A stretch of 64,000 nt of DNA from an uncultured Rhodobacterales bacterium (GCA_903845215.1 CAIMWI010000012.1:42385-106384), one strand, 5' to 3'. Shown: positions 50,199 to 59,497, numbered from the stretch's first letter. Numbers and translations: made by a program. Notes: generated by a model not told the origin, from the letters alone.

Positions 50199-51758
50199 AT
50201 GACCCAAGTGCATGACAAACTTTTGATCATCGACTTTGGCTCTCAGGTGACGCAGTTGATTGCGCGGCGCTTGCGAGAGTTGAATGTTTATTGCGAAATC
50301 CACCCGTTCAATAAGATTGACGGGGCGTTTTTGGCCAACTTTGCGCCCAAAGCGGTGATTTTGTCAGGCGGGCCGGCCTCAGTTTACACCGAAGGTGCGC
50401 CGATGCCACCGGCGGGGCTGTTTGACTTGGGCGTGCCGATCTTGGGCATTTGCTATGGCCAACAGGTGATGATGCATGTGCTGGGCGGCCATGTCGAAGG
50501 CGGACACGGCACTGCGGAATTTGGGCGCGCCTATGTGACGCCCGCCGCTGACAGGCTTGATCTGCTGGACGGCTGGTTTACCCAAGGCGACGAGCAAGTC
50601 TGGATGAGCCACGGCGACCATGTCAGCCGCATCGCACCCGGGTTTAAGGTCTACGGCACCTCACCCAACGCGCCTTTTGCCATCACGGCAGATTTAAATC
50701 GCCGCTTTTTCGCCGTGCAATTTCACCCCGAAGTGCACCACACCCCCAAAGGCGCCCAGCTTTATGCCAATTTTGTAAAACTTGCGGGCTTTAAGGGCGA
50801 CTGGACGATGGGGGCCTACCGCGCTGAAGCCATCGCGAAAATTCGCGCACAGGTGGGCGATGCCAAGGTGATTTGCGGGCTGTCCGGCGGGGTTGATTCG
50901 TCAGTTGCTGCCGTACTGATTCACGAGGCGATCGGGGCGCAGCTGACTTGCGTGTTCGTCGACCACGGCTTGCTGCGGTTGGGCGAGGCCGAGCAGGTCG
51001 TCGCCATGTTCCGCGACACCTACAACATTCCGCTCATCCATGCCGACGAAAGCGCGCTGTTTTTGGGCGCTTTGGAGGGCGTGTCTAACCCAGAGGTCAA
51101 ACGCAAAACCATTGGCCGGCTGTTTATTGACGTGTTCCAAAAGCACGCCCATGCTGTGGGCGGGGCGAAGTTTTTGGCACAGGGCACGCTTTATCCCGAT
51201 GTGATCGAATCGGTGTCGTTCAGCGGCGGTCCTTCGGTGACGATCAAATCGCACCATAATGTCGGTGGTTTGCCCGAAAAAATGGGGCTAAAGCTGGTCG
51301 AACCCTTGCGCGAACTGTTCAAAGACGAGGTCCGCGCCTTGGGCCGCGAATTGGGTCTGCCTGCGTCGTTCATCGGCCGACACCCCTTCCCCGGCCCCGG
51401 CCTTGCCATCCGCTGCCCCGGAGAGATCACAACCGAAAAGCTTGACATTCTGCGCCGCGCCGATGCCGTATACAACGACCAAATCCGCAAACATGGGCTG
51501 TATGATGAGATTTGGCAGGCCTTTGCCGCGATTTTGCCGATGAAAACAGTGGGCGTGATGGGCGACGGGCGCACCTATGACTTTGCGCTGGCGCTGCGGG
51601 CTGTTACCTCGGTTGATGGGATGACGGCGGATTACTACCCTTTCACCCATGACTTTTTGTCAGAAACCGCGACGCGGATCATCAACGAGGTCAAGGGCAT
51701 CAACCGGGTGTTTTACGATTGCACATCAAAGCCGCCGGGGACGATTGAACTGGAGTGA
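50199..51758 (+). CDS. guaA: GMP synthase (glutamine-hydrolysing)
   Basis: Aminates XMP to GMP. The 519-residue protein has an N-terminal glutaminase with the nucleophile Cys85 in [11 protein letters not shown] and the His-Glu pair in [10 protein letters not shown]. An ATP pyrophosphatase domain follows with the PP-loop [17 protein letters not shown], then the dimerisation domain ending KPPGTIELE. The start at 50199 ([16 protein letters not shown]) is the usual one for the family; the longer frame from 50073 has no support. guaB, its pathway partner, lies 39 kb away. After its stop the base composition becomes sharply AT-rich. Confidence 0.97.
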   Translation: MTQVHDKLLIIDFGSQVTQLIARRLRELNVYCEIHPFNKIDGAFLANFAPKAVILSGGPASVYTEGAPMPPAGLFDLGVPILGICYGQQVMMHVLGGHVEGGHGTAEFGRAYVTPAADRLDLLDGWFTQGDEQVWMSHGDHVSRIAPGFKVYGTSPNAPFAITADLNRRFFAVQFHPEVHHTPKGAQLYANFVKLAGFKGDWTMGAYRAEAIAKIRAQVGDAKVICGLSGGVDSSVAAVLIHEAIGAQLTCVFVDHGLLRLGEAEQVVAMFRDTYNIPLIHADESALFLGALEGVSNPEVKRKTIGRLFIDVFQKHAHAVGGAKFLAQGTLYPDVIESVSFSGGPSVTIKSHHNVGGLPEKMGLKLVEPLRELFKDEVRALGRELGLPASFIGRHPFPGPGLAIRCPGEITTEKLDILRRADAVYNDQIRKHGLYDEIWQAFAAILPMKTVGVMGDGRTYDFALALRAVTSVDGMTADYYPFTHDFLSETATRIINEVKGINRVFYDCTSKPPGTIELE

Positions 51759-51894
51759 AGTCTTAAAATTGCTTAACATTTGAAGTACAGAAATTTCACC
51801 TAAGTTTGGAGCGTTCAAATTCACCTTGGATTTTCTAGATTTTTTACCCTTTGATACATATTAGATAATTTTGAAATGTTGTATAGGAACGCCG

Positions 51895-52536
51895 ATGCCC
51901 CACTTTTCGCCGAAATGGAAAATTAGCTATACGTCCGTGCCGAAGAATGCCTGCACATCAATTAAAAATATGTTTTATTATATGGAAAACAAAGAGAATT
52001 TTGTGAATTCAGTGAGAAATGGTTCGGTTTTTCACATACACAACTTTTACGGGTGCCGAGCATTTAACCCAAATGAACCGCTCAATGCGCAGTCCTACTG
52101 GAAATTCGCCGTTGTGCGCGACCCTTTGCAACGGTTGGTTTCTTGCTATCGCAATCGTGTCCTGCACCATCATGAACTTGATGAGAAGTTCATTGCTGCA
52201 AATTTTGTGAAAGAAGGCGCGCTTCCAAAACCGTCTCTTGAGGTATTTGTCGAACGGTTGGAACTTTATTGCAGAGCTTCTGTCAGCATAGCGCATCATA
52301 CCAAACCCCATGTGTTTTTTCTGGGGTCTGATCCGCACCGTTATGACCGTTTGTTTTCAATGGGAGAATTGCCTTTGCTCGTCACTGAATTACAAGAAAG
52401 AACGGAATTGGATTTGCACTTGAAGTTGGAGCAAAATCTTGGCCCCAAGATGAGCGTGGCCGATCTTAGCCCGAATGCCGCTGACAAATTGCGCGCATTG
52501 TATAGGAAGGATTATGATATTTTCGATTTCCGATGA
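51895..52536 (+). CDS. Sulfotransferase-family-like protein in an AT-rich patch
   Basis: A 213-residue protein resembling carbohydrate sulfotransferases (Sulfotransfer_2 type). The start of the chain holds a PAPS 5'-phosphosulfate-loop-like SVPKNACTSIKNMFYYM, and a 3'-phosphate-like FAVVRDPLQRLVSCYRNRV follows, both typical of the family. The ATG at 51895 has TAGGAAC before it; a TTG at 51871 is the alternative. Codon use is clearly more AT-rich than the neighbours, and the flanks (51759-51894 and 52537-52750) are AT-rich too, which suggests transfer. The acceptor could be a surface glycan; no glycan genes adjoin. Confidence 0.75.
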   Translation: MPHFSPKWKISYTSVPKNACTSIKNMFYYMENKENFVNSVRNGSVFHIHNFYGCRAFNPNEPLNAQSYWKFAVVRDPLQRLVSCYRNRVLHHHELDEKFIAANFVKEGALPKPSLEVFVERLELYCRASVSIAHHTKPHVFFLGSDPHRYDRLFSMGELPLLVTELQERTELDLHLKLEQNLGPKMSVADLSPNAADKLRALYRKDYDIFDFR

Positions 52537-52626
52537 CTGCTGAAAATTAAACGGTTCGAGTCGTTCCTTACAATATCTCGACCGTGTGGCGTTAATGCTT
52601 TATTCGTGAGCGTCAAAGTTGCCATC

Positions 52627-52659
52627 CACTCAACTGGATGAGTTAATCTTAGTTGAGTG
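52627..52659. repeat. Inverted repeat downstream of the sulfotransferase-like gene
   Basis: CACTCAACT (52627-52635) and AGTTGAGTG (52651-52659) form a perfect 9-bp inverted repeat with a 15-base loop, in the AT-rich gene-free 52537-52750 stretch. It has no T-run and is not a clear terminator. The rest of that stretch shows weaker inverted repeats (near 52692 and 52733) but no recognisable gene. Confidence 0.6.
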
Positions 52660-52750
52660 ATGACCTTGGACCATCAGCTAACTTAAGAACGCTGGCTTCT
52701 AAGACAGCCAAGCTTATCCAGCCTCCGTTTGCGATTTTTCTTGCAAAAAA

Positions 52751-53227
52751 TCACTCTCCGCGCACCGCCGCCTCAATCGCGGCTATGTCGATCTTTTGCA
52801 TCTCCATCATGGCCGCAAAGGCGCGTTCGGTCGCAGGACCGCCCAACGATAATGCCGCAGACAGCGCCTTGGGTATAATCTGCCATGATAGGCCCCAAGC
52901 ATCTTTGCACCAACCGCATGCGCTGGGGCTGCCACCAGAAGCCAAAATGGCGTTCCAGATCCGGTCGGTTTCGGCCTGATCCTTGGTTTCGATCTGGAAG
53001 GAAAACGCCTCGCTGTGGGCAAAGCGTGGGCCGCCGTTCACGCCGGTGCAGAGCAGGCCGCAGATCGTAAAGTGCACCAGCAGCACTTGGCCTTTTTGGC
53101 CGTCGGGAAAATCACCAGGGGCGTGGGTTATGCCTGTCACGCGGCTATCAGGAAAGGTTGCGGCATAAAATTGTGCGGCAGCTTCGGCCTCTTTGTCATA
53201 CCACAGGCACAGGGTCGCTTTTGACAT
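52751..53227 (-). CDS. VOC-family (PhnB/3-demethylubiquinone methyltransferase-like) protein
   Basis: A 158-residue protein of the vicinal oxygen chelate superfamily. It begins MSKATLCLWYDKEAEAAAQFYAATFPDSRVTGI and has the PhnB-type region SFQIETKDQAETDRIWNAILASGG and DAWGLSWQIIPKAL. The active metal or substrate site cannot be assigned. Relatives are often misnamed 3-demethylubiquinone methyltransferases; no ubiquinone genes adjoin. It is divergent from the alcohol dehydrogenase gene. Confidence 0.83.
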   Translation of the reverse strand: MSKATLCLWYDKEAEAAAQFYAATFPDSRVTGITHAPGDFPDGQKGQVLLVHFTICGLLCTGVNGGPRFAHSEAFSFQIETKDQAETDRIWNAILASGGSPSACGWCKDAWGLSWQIIPKALSAALSLGGPATERAFAAMMEMQKIDIAAIEAAVRGE

Positions 53228-53345
53228 GGCATCCTCAGTTAAACGATCAAGCGCCTTTGGGTATGGCCAGCGGTGTCATGGGTCAACCCGCAAGTGCCTT
53301 GACGGGGCCGCCCATCTTGGGCGTGATAAGGCGGTGGAGGTTCAT

Positions 53346-54335
53346 ATGCACGCAGTTCGACTATATGGCACGGGCGATCTGCGCCTGACACCGGGCGACA
53401 CTCCAGAGCCGGGCCCGGGGGAAATTGTGATCCGTATCGAGGCTGCAGGCATCTGCGGCACCGACAGGCATCTGTTCAAGGGGGAATTCCCAAGTGCCCC
53501 GCCCGTGACACTTGGCCACGAATTCAGTGGCATCATCACGGCGATTGGCAAGGGGGTTGACCTGCCCTTGGGTGGGCGGGTTGCTTGTGATCCAAATTGC
53601 CCCTGCGGTGCTTGTGGGTTTTGCCGCGCTGGAAAACCCAACCTGTGTCCGCAAAACCGTGCCATTGGCATTCATGTTGACGGCGGATTTGCGACCTATG
53701 CCAAGTTTCCGGCCAACCGCGCACATGGTTTGCCCGCCAGTCTAAACCCCCTTTTTGGCGCCTTTTGCGAACCCTTGGCCTGCACGTTGCACGGGCTTGA
53801 TCTGGGTGCCCCCCGTCCGGGTGAACGCGTGGTTGTGTTGGGTGGCGGCGTAATCGGTTTGTTGGCCGTGCAGTTGGCCAAACTTGCTGGGGCCGAGGTG
53901 ATGCTGGTCACCCGCCAAGCCGCCAAAAGGCGACTTGCCGAAGAACTTGGCGCGGACTTTACGGCCGAAACGCTGGACGCCGCCCACACCCTATGGCCGA
54001 ACGGCGGCAGCCTTGTGCTGGAATGTGCGGGCGTGCCTGAAACTGTAGGTTATTCCCCCATTCTTTGCACACCGGGCGGTCGGGTGGTGATTTTGGGCGT
54101 TCTGCCGCAGGGAACAAAAGTGGCCATCGAACCCTTCGACCTGCTTTTTCGTGAAATCAGCCTGATCTATTCCTTCTTGAACCCGTTCACACAAGGGCGC
54201 GCCGCAAACCTGATCGCGCGTGGCATAATCCAAGTCGCCCCGCTGATTTCGCGCCAACTTACCCTCAATGAGGCCGTCCAAGCCATATCACAGCCGCCTT
54301 TGCCAAAGGATGTCAAAGTACTAATCCTGCCTTAA
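53346..54335 (+). CDS. Zinc-dependent alcohol dehydrogenase (MDR family)
   Basis: A 329-residue medium-chain dehydrogenase. Catalytic zinc ligands appear as CGTDRH and GHEFSG. The structural zinc cysteines lie in CPCGACGFCRAGKPNLC. The Rossmann motif is VVVLGGGVIGLLAVQLA. The sequence resembles sorbitol, xylitol or threonine dehydrogenases; the substrate is undetermined. The ATG at 53346 with GGAGG is preferred, because the upstream frame overlaps the divergent VOC gene and lacks dehydrogenase features. It is followed by an MFS exporter gene after 116 bases, possibly a separate transcript. Confidence 0.88.
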   Translation: MHAVRLYGTGDLRLTPGDTPEPGPGEIVIRIEAAGICGTDRHLFKGEFPSAPPVTLGHEFSGIITAIGKGVDLPLGGRVACDPNCPCGACGFCRAGKPNLCPQNRAIGIHVDGGFATYAKFPANRAHGLPASLNPLFGAFCEPLACTLHGLDLGAPRPGERVVVLGGGVIGLLAVQLAKLAGAEVMLVTRQAAKRRLAEELGADFTAETLDAAHTLWPNGGSLVLECAGVPETVGYSPILCTPGGRVVILGVLPQGTKVAIEPFDLLFREISLIYSFLNPFTQGRAANLIARGIIQVAPLISRQLTLNEAVQAISQPPLPKDVKVLILP

Positions 54336-54338
54336 GAC

Positions 54339-54361
54339 TTTCCCACTTACCCAAACATCCC
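54339..54361 (+). repeat. Degenerate copy D of the intergenic element (weak)
   Basis: TTTCCCACTTACCCAAACATCCC minus its central variable bases matches the core of copies A-C at 17 of 23 positions, including TTTC at one end and CCCAAA-x-ATCCC at the other. It lies four bases after the dehydrogenase stop, but at a co-directional junction. It could be chance. Confidence 0.35.
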
Positions 54362-54451
54362 CCAAGGTCAAAAGAGGGCGTGGCGCATCACTTCCCTCTT
54401 GCGCGCAGGGCAGGCCAACGCCATGGTCCGCGCGCAATGGCTTGGTGATTT

Positions 54452-55702
54452 ATGTCTAACACGCCCCTCCTTTTCCTGTCCCGCCACAAGGATTATCGGC
54501 GCTATTTTCTGGGCATGATCCCGATCCAATTTGGCACCCAGATCGAAGCAATCACCTTGGCTTGGCAAGTCTATCACATCGCCCGCCAAACCCGTTCGAT
54601 CGAGGAAAGCGCCTTTATGGTCGGCATGGTGGGCTTGTGCCAATTCCTGCCCATGTTCGTGCTGACGCTTTTTGCGGGCAATGCCGCAGACCGCTATAAT
54701 CGCAAGGCCATTGTGATCTGGGCCTTGCTGGCCGAGGCTTTGGGCGTGGTGGCATTGACCGCCCTGTCGTTGCAACCTGATCCGGGCCTGATGCCGATCT
54801 TTGTGATTGCAGGCCTTTTTGGGGCGGCGCGGGCGTTTTTGTCGCCTGCCGCCTCGGCGCTTGTGCCCATGCTGGTGACGCGTGACGATATGCCTGTTGC
54901 GATTTCCTTTTCGACGACGATCTGGATGACCAGTGTGATCGTGGGCCCCTTTATCGGCGGCCTGTTGATTGCGGGGTCCATCCCCTTGGCTTACGGGGTT
55001 GCCGCATTGACCTACGGGATCGGCATCATCCTGATCCTGTCTATCCGCGCCAACACCACGCCCGAACGTCAAACGGGGCATCCCATCACCCTTATCATCG
55101 AAGGTTTGGCCTATGTGTGGCAAAACAAGGTGGTTTTTGGGGCCATTTCCTTAGACCTGTTCGCTGTGCTTTTGGGCGGGGCCACGGCCCTTCTGCCCGC
55201 TTTTGCCACCGATATCTTGCACGTCGGCCCCATGGGCAACGCCCTTTTGCGCATGGGGCCCGCGGTGGGCGGTTTGGCCATGTCGACCTATCTGACCTTC
55301 CGCCCGATCAAACGCAAAGCCGGGGTCAAGATGTTCCTTGGCGTTGCAGCCTTTGGCCTATCGACCGTAGTCTTTGCCTATTCGCGCTCGCTGCCGCTGT
55401 CTTTGCTGGCTTTGGCGGTGTTGGGGGCGGGCGATATGATTTCTGTCAACGTTCGCCATACGCTTATCCAGATTGTCACACCTGACCATATGCGCGGGCG
55501 GGTTTCGGCTGTGTCGGGTCTGTTCATTTCGGGATCTAACGAATTGGGAGAGTTCGAAAGCGGCGTCTTGTCGCGCTTTGTTGGCCCGGTGATGGCTGCG
55601 GCCTTCGGCGGCATTGGCACGATCATTGTGACGGGCGTTTGGGCTTGGATATTCCCAGCCTTGCGCCGCGCCGACAAGCTTGATGGCACACCCCATGGCT
55701 GA
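54452..55702 (+). CDS. MFS exporter, EntS-like
   Basis: A 416-residue transporter of the MFS_3/enterobactin exporter type. It begins with a short cytoplasmic stretch (LSRHKDYRRYFLGMIPIQFG), then FAGNAADRYNRKAIVIWALL (motif A-like loop) and about twelve hydrophobic segments. The late stretch IQIVTPDHMRGRVSAVSGLFISGSNELGEFESG is characteristic of this branch. The substrate is unknown and no siderophore genes adjoin. Its stop overlaps the start of the broken EamA gene by eight bases. Confidence 0.87.
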   Translation: MSNTPLLFLSRHKDYRRYFLGMIPIQFGTQIEAITLAWQVYHIARQTRSIEESAFMVGMVGLCQFLPMFVLTLFAGNAADRYNRKAIVIWALLAEALGVVALTALSLQPDPGLMPIFVIAGLFGAARAFLSPAASALVPMLVTRDDMPVAISFSTTIWMTSVIVGPFIGGLLIAGSIPLAYGVAALTYGIGIILILSIRANTTPERQTGHPITLIIEGLAYVWQNKVVFGAISLDLFAVLLGGATALLPAFATDILHVGPMGNALLRMGPAVGGLAMSTYLTFRPIKRKAGVKMFLGVAAFGLSTVVFAYSRSLPLSLLALAVLGAGDMISVNVRHTLIQIVTPDHMRGRVSAVSGLFISGSNELGEFESGVLSRFVGPVMAAAFGGIGTIIVTGVWAWIFPALRRADKLDGTPHG

Positions 55703-56567
55703 CGCCCGCCTGTCCAAGGCTGCGGCGTGGATGATGGGATCGGTTGTCTCTTTCTCGCTGATCGCGATTGCGGCACGCAATGTTGAAACCGTGCATGACA
55801 GTTTCGAGGTTCTAACCCTGCGATCTGCTGTCGGGTTTTGTTTGGTGGTGATCGTGGGCCTGATGACAGGCCGCCTGCACGAGGTGTCAGCCCAACGCCT
55901 TTCTGGTCATGCCTTGCGCAATATCGTGCATTTTGCGGGGCAGAACCTGTGGTTCATTGCCATCACCCTTTTGCCTTTGGCGCAGGTTTTTGCGATAGAA
56001 TTCACCTCGCCGCTTTGGGTGATCTTGCTGTCTCCGATTTTTTTGGGCGAAAGGCTAACAGGCTTGCGGCTTGGCGCTGCAGCTTTAGGATTTGCAGGAA
56101 TTTTGATTGTGGCCCATCCGGGCGCGCAAAGTTTGAATTTGGGCGTGCTAGCGGCGGCAGGGGCGGCGGTGGCCTTTGCTGCGGTGTCGATTATGACCAA
56201 ACGGCGTACGCGCGGGGTAAGCGTGATTGGCATTCTATTCTGACTGACCCTGATGCAGTTTTTCTTCGGCTTGATCGGCGCAGGGCTAGATGGGCACATC
56301 ACCTGGCCCACCAGCCAAACCCTGCCATGGCTGATCTTGATTGGGATCTGCGGTGTGGCCGCACATCTTAGCCTGACCTCTGCCTTGTCGCTGGCCCCTG
56401 CTGGCTTTGTTGCACCGATCGACTTTCTGCGCTTGCCATTGATCGCGCTCATCGGGGCGCTGTTTTACGCAGAACCTTTTGATCCCTTTGTGCTGTTGGG
56501 CGGCGCTGTCATCTTTGCAGGCATCTTGTTGAACATTCGCGCACAAGGGGCACTGCCCGCCCCCTAA
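55695..56567 (+). pseudogene. EamA/DMT transporter interrupted by one in-frame TGA
   Basis: Read from MADARLSKAAAW at 55695, the frame encodes a drug/metabolite transporter with ten hydrophobic segments, but a TGA at 56241-56243 stops it after 182 codons (GVSVIGILF, stop, LTLMQFFFGLIG). The same frame then continues without a stop for another 107 codons to 56567 and supplies the second EamA half (AHLSLTSALSLAPAGFVAPIDFLRLP). A Trp codon TGG at that place would restore a normal length of about 290 residues. TGA is used as a stop elsewhere in the window, so recoding is unlikely. Either a recent nonsense mutation or a sequencing error is the explanation. Confidence 0.88.
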
Positions 56568-56638
56568 AGCGCAGGTTTCAGGTGGTAAACCCCTATACCC
56601 CGCGAAACAGTGGCGCAAACAGCAAAAAGGCCCCAAAC

Positions 56639-57562
56639 ATGCCCACGCCTATCCCGCAACGCCACCTGAGCCTGAAAGGGTGGAGCTTGCTTTTGATGCT
56701 TGCCCTGATTTGGGGTGGGTCTTTTACGGCCAATCATGCGGCTTTGGCCCAAATGCCTGTGGCGACGGTGGTGGCGTTTCGCGTCGCGGGGGCGGCGCTG
56801 GTTTTGTGGGCCTATACTGGCTTGGCGCGTTTGCCTGTGCCTAAAACCTGGGCCTTTGCCCGCAGCGCCGTGATTTTGGGCGTGTTTAACAATGTTGTTC
56901 CCTTTAGCCTGATCGTGTGGGGACAGACCCATATTGCTTCGGGACTTGCGGGTATCTTGAATGCCTCGACCGCCCTGTTTTCAGTGCTGGTTGCAGCGGC
57001 GTTTTTTCCAGACGAACGCTTGGGCCCACGTCGGCTGTTGGGGGTGATCATGGGTTTGGCGGGTGTGGCCGTTGTGATCGGCCCAGATGCCTTGCAACAT
57101 TTTGATCTGACTTCCTTGGGTCAACTGGCCATTTTGGGGGCGGGACTGTCTTATGCGGGGGCCGCAGCCTTTGGCCGTCAGGCCCTGCGCGGCATCAGGC
57201 CGGAGGTGGGGGCTGCCGCCATGCTTACGGCTTCCGCGTTGATCATGGTTCCCACGGCACTGGTGACGGGCGGGGTGCCCCCCCTGCCCCAAGGACAAAC
57301 GCTGATCGCCCTTCTTTACCTTGCCCTGATCGCATCGGCCTTGGCGTACCGGCTATTTTACACCATCTTGCAAGAGGCAGGCGCTGGCAATCTGGGCCTA
57401 GTTACCTTGCTAATCACACCCTTTGCCATTCTGTTTGGGGCAGTTTTGTTTCACGAAACCTTACCATCACATGCTTTTGGCGGGCTGGCCCTGTTGATGT
57501 TTGGCTTGGTCGTGCTGGATGGGCGGCCCCTTGATTGGCTGACGGCGCGATTTTCTGCGTGA
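56639..57562 (+). CDS. EamA-family DMT transporter
   Basis: A 307-residue transporter with ten predicted transmembrane segments in two EamA repeats. Typical features are LMLALIWGGSFTANHAALAQMPVATVVAFR at the start and SGLAGILNASTALFSVLVAAAFFPDERLGPRRLLGVIMGLAGVAVVIG at the end of the first half. The second half repeats these. The ATG at 56639 has AAAAAGG before it. It follows the broken EamA gene after 71 bases and is clearly a different subfamily, not its duplicate. The substrate is unknown. Confidence 0.87.
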   Translation: MPTPIPQRHLSLKGWSLLLMLALIWGGSFTANHAALAQMPVATVVAFRVAGAALVLWAYTGLARLPVPKTWAFARSAVILGVFNNVVPFSLIVWGQTHIASGLAGILNASTALFSVLVAAAFFPDERLGPRRLLGVIMGLAGVAVVIGPDALQHFDLTSLGQLAILGAGLSYAGAAAFGRQALRGIRPEVGAAAMLTASALIMVPTALVTGGVPPLPQGQTLIALLYLALIASALAYRLFYTILQEAGAGNLGLVTLLITPFAILFGAVLFHETLPSHAFGGLALLMFGLVVLDGRPLDWLTARFSA

Positions 57563-57673
57563 AAGGTGCAGAACTTCGCGTTAAACAAAAAGAAACCGGG
57601 TGCCATCACCAAGGCGCAAAAATTCCACGCGGGGCTGGGGAGGCAAATCCCCCGGCTTTGGCCATAGGACCGA
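57563..57673 (+). promoter_or_regulatory. Possible structured leader of the P-loop-metA-ppk2 operon
   Basis: The 111-base spacer before the operon shows nested pairing: CGCGT (57578-57582) with ACGCG (57627-57631) around a GGTG-CCAT-CACC hairpin (57599-57610), then GCTGGGG with CCCCGGC (57634-57656) as a separate hairpin. Unpaired A-rich stretches lie between. This could be a cis-acting leader for a methionine operon, but it did not match the SAM riboswitch consensus forms I can recall. Speculative. Confidence 0.3.
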
Positions 57674-58558
57674 ATGTTTATGCTGTACAAATCCGCCCAA
57701 GATTATCGCCAGGCCGCCCATAAGCAGGTCATGCTGTTTGGCATGTCAGGCTTGGGCAAAACTTACTTGGCAAATATGATGCGCGGATCGGGGTGGTTTC
57801 ACTACTCGGTCGATTACCGTATCGGCACACGTTACATGGGCGAATATATTGCTGATAATTTCAAACGCGAGGCGATGAAAATCCCTTTGCTGCGTGAATT
57901 GTTGATGACGGATTCGGTGTATATCGCCTCGAACATCACCTTTGAAAACCTAGCCCCTTTGTCGACCTATCTGGGCAAACCGGGTGATCCGGCCAAGGGT
58001 GGCTTGTCCTTGGGCGAATATCAGCGCCGTCAGGCCCAACATGCCAAAGCCGAGGTCGCAGCGATGCTGGACACCACGCGCTTTATTGACCGCGCGCAAG
58101 ACATCTATGGCTATCCCCATTTCATCTGCGACACCTCTGGGTCGATCTGCGAAGTGGTGAATGGCGATGACCCCGATGATCCTGTGCTGCGCGAAATTGC
58201 CGATCATTTGCTGCTGGTTTGGATCAAAGGGTCTGATCAGCACCGCGATGAATTGTGCCGCCGCTTTGACCGCGCGCCAAAACCCATGTTTTACCGCCCC
58301 GCATTTCTGATGCAGGTCTGGCATGAATTTCTGGCGCAAGAAGGCTGCGGCCCCCATGAGGTTGACCCCGACGCCTTCTTGCGCTTTGGCTATTCCCGCC
58401 TGCTGGACAGTCGCCAACCGCGCTATGCGTCAATGGCGCGCTGGGGCATCACGGTCACGGCAGAAGACGTGGCCCATGTGAAATCTCCTGCCGACTTTGA
58501 TGCGTTGATCGCGCACAGCCTTGATCAACGCGCCTTTGATCCCACCGCCGCCGTCTAA
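57674..58558 (+). CDS. Uncharacterised P-loop ATPase/kinase-like protein upstream of metA
   Basis: A 294-residue soluble protein with a Walker A-like loop, GMSGLGKT, near residue 23-30 in QVMLFGMSGLGKTYLANMM. Further visible stretches are FHYSVDYRIGTRYMGEYI, a NITFENLAPLSTYLGKPGDP segment, FICDTSGSICEVVNGDDPDDPVLREIADHLLLVWIKG, which could hold a Walker B-type strand, and the C-terminal FRLPAFLMQV-like part. It has no signal peptide. I do not recognise a characterised family. It is 18 bases before metA and so likely shares its transcript. The ATG at 57674 has AGGACC before it; another ATG lies at 57680. Confidence 0.72.
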   Translation: MFMLYKSAQDYRQAAHKQVMLFGMSGLGKTYLANMMRGSGWFHYSVDYRIGTRYMGEYIADNFKREAMKIPLLRELLMTDSVYIASNITFENLAPLSTYLGKPGDPAKGGLSLGEYQRRQAQHAKAEVAAMLDTTRFIDRAQDIYGYPHFICDTSGSICEVVNGDDPDDPVLREIADHLLLVWIKGSDQHRDELCRRFDRAPKPMFYRPAFLMQVWHEFLAQEGCGPHEVDPDAFLRFGYSRLLDSRQPRYASMARWGITVTAEDVAHVKSPADFDALIAHSLDQRAFDPTAAV

Positions 58559-58576
58559 CACCACCAAAGGTTCCCG

Positions 58577-59497
58577 ATGCCCATCACCCTGCCCCAAACC
58601 TTGCCCGCCTTTGACGTTTTGCGTGCCGAAGGGGTTATGGTTATGTCGCCCGACCGGGCCGCGGCCCAAGACATCAGGCCGCTGCGGATTGGTCTTTTGA
58701 ACCTGATGCCGAAAAAAATCCAAACCGAAACGCAATTCGCACGGCTGATCGGTGCCACACCCTTGCAAATCGACTTTCACCTGATCCGGATGAGCGAGCA
58801 TCAAACCAAAAATACCGCCGCCGAACACATGGAAACATTCTACCGCCCCTTCACCGAGGTCGAGGCCAGTGGAGAGAAGTTTGACGGATTGATCATCACA
58901 GGCGCACCCATCGAACATTTGCCCTTTGAAGAGGTGACATATTGGCGCGAACTGATGCGCGTGATGGATTGGACACAGACCCATGTCCATTCAACCTTTG
59001 GTGTCTGCTGGGGGGCTATGGCGATGTTGTACCATTTCCATGGCATCCAAAAACATATGCTGCCCGCCAAGGCCTTTGGCTGCTTTACCCAGCAAAACAT
59101 GGCCCCGACCTCGCCCTATTTGCGCGGATTTAGCGATGATCTGGTGATCCCTGTATCGCGTTGGACAGAAGAGCGCCAAGACGAGCTTGACGCTGCTGGC
59201 CTGCGCACCCTTTTGGGCAGCACACAGACTGGGCCCTGCTTGGTCGAAGACAGCCGCCACCGCGCGCTGTATATCTTTAACCATTTTGAATATGATAACG
59301 AAACACTCAAACAAGAATACGACCGCGATATCGCGAATGGCACGCCGATCAATGTGCCGGCCAATTATTACCCCGACGACGACCCCACCCAAAAGCCACG
59401 CAACCGCTGGCGCAGCCATGCCCATCTGCTTTACGGCAATTGGGTGAACGAACTTTATCAGACCACATGGTTTGATCTGGCCAAGATTGGCACATGA
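58577..59497 (+). CDS. metA: Homoserine O-acyltransferase (MetA family), predicted acetyl type
   Basis: Acylates homoserine in the first committed step of methionine synthesis. The 306-residue protein has the catalytic cysteine Cys144 in [10 protein letters not shown] and the His-Glu pair in FNHFEYD (His236, Glu238). The substrate-binding stretch is [17 protein letters not shown]. In [13 protein letters not shown] the residue equivalent to E. coli Gly111 is Glu113; in this family that glutamate marks acetyl-CoA and not succinyl-CoA use. So the enzyme is probably homoserine O-acetyltransferase despite the MetA name. It lies between the P-loop gene and ppk2, overlapping the latter by ATGA. Confidence 0.93.
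   Translation: MPITLPQTLPAFDVLRAEGVMVMSPDRAAAQDIRPLRIGLLNLMPKKIQTETQFARLIGATPLQIDFHLIRMSEHQTKNTAAEHMETFYRPFTEVEASGEKFDGLIITGAPIEHLPFEEVTYWRELMRVMDWTQTHVHSTFGVCWGAMAMLYHFHGIQKHMLPAKAFGCFTQQNMAPTSPYLRGFSDDLVIPVSRWTEERQDELDAAGLRTLLGSTQTGPCLVEDSRHRALYIFNHFEYDNETLKQEYDRDIANGTPINVPANYYPDDDPTQKPRNRWRSHAHLLYGNWVNELYQTTWFDLAKIGT

Noticed and set aside
52545..52580. tRNA remnant beside the sulfotransferase-like gene (GGTTCGAGTC)
   Set aside because: The flanking bases do not form a five-pair T-stem or an acceptor stem, so it is taken as chance.
56241..56243. TGA read as tryptophan or selenocysteine
   Set aside because: Many genes in the window end in TGA and the organism type uses the standard code; no selenocysteine insertion element or cysteine-type active site is expected in a transporter.
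57563..57673. Cobalamin or SAM-II riboswitch
   Set aside because: The conserved boxes of these classes are not present in the order needed; only generic hairpins are seen.
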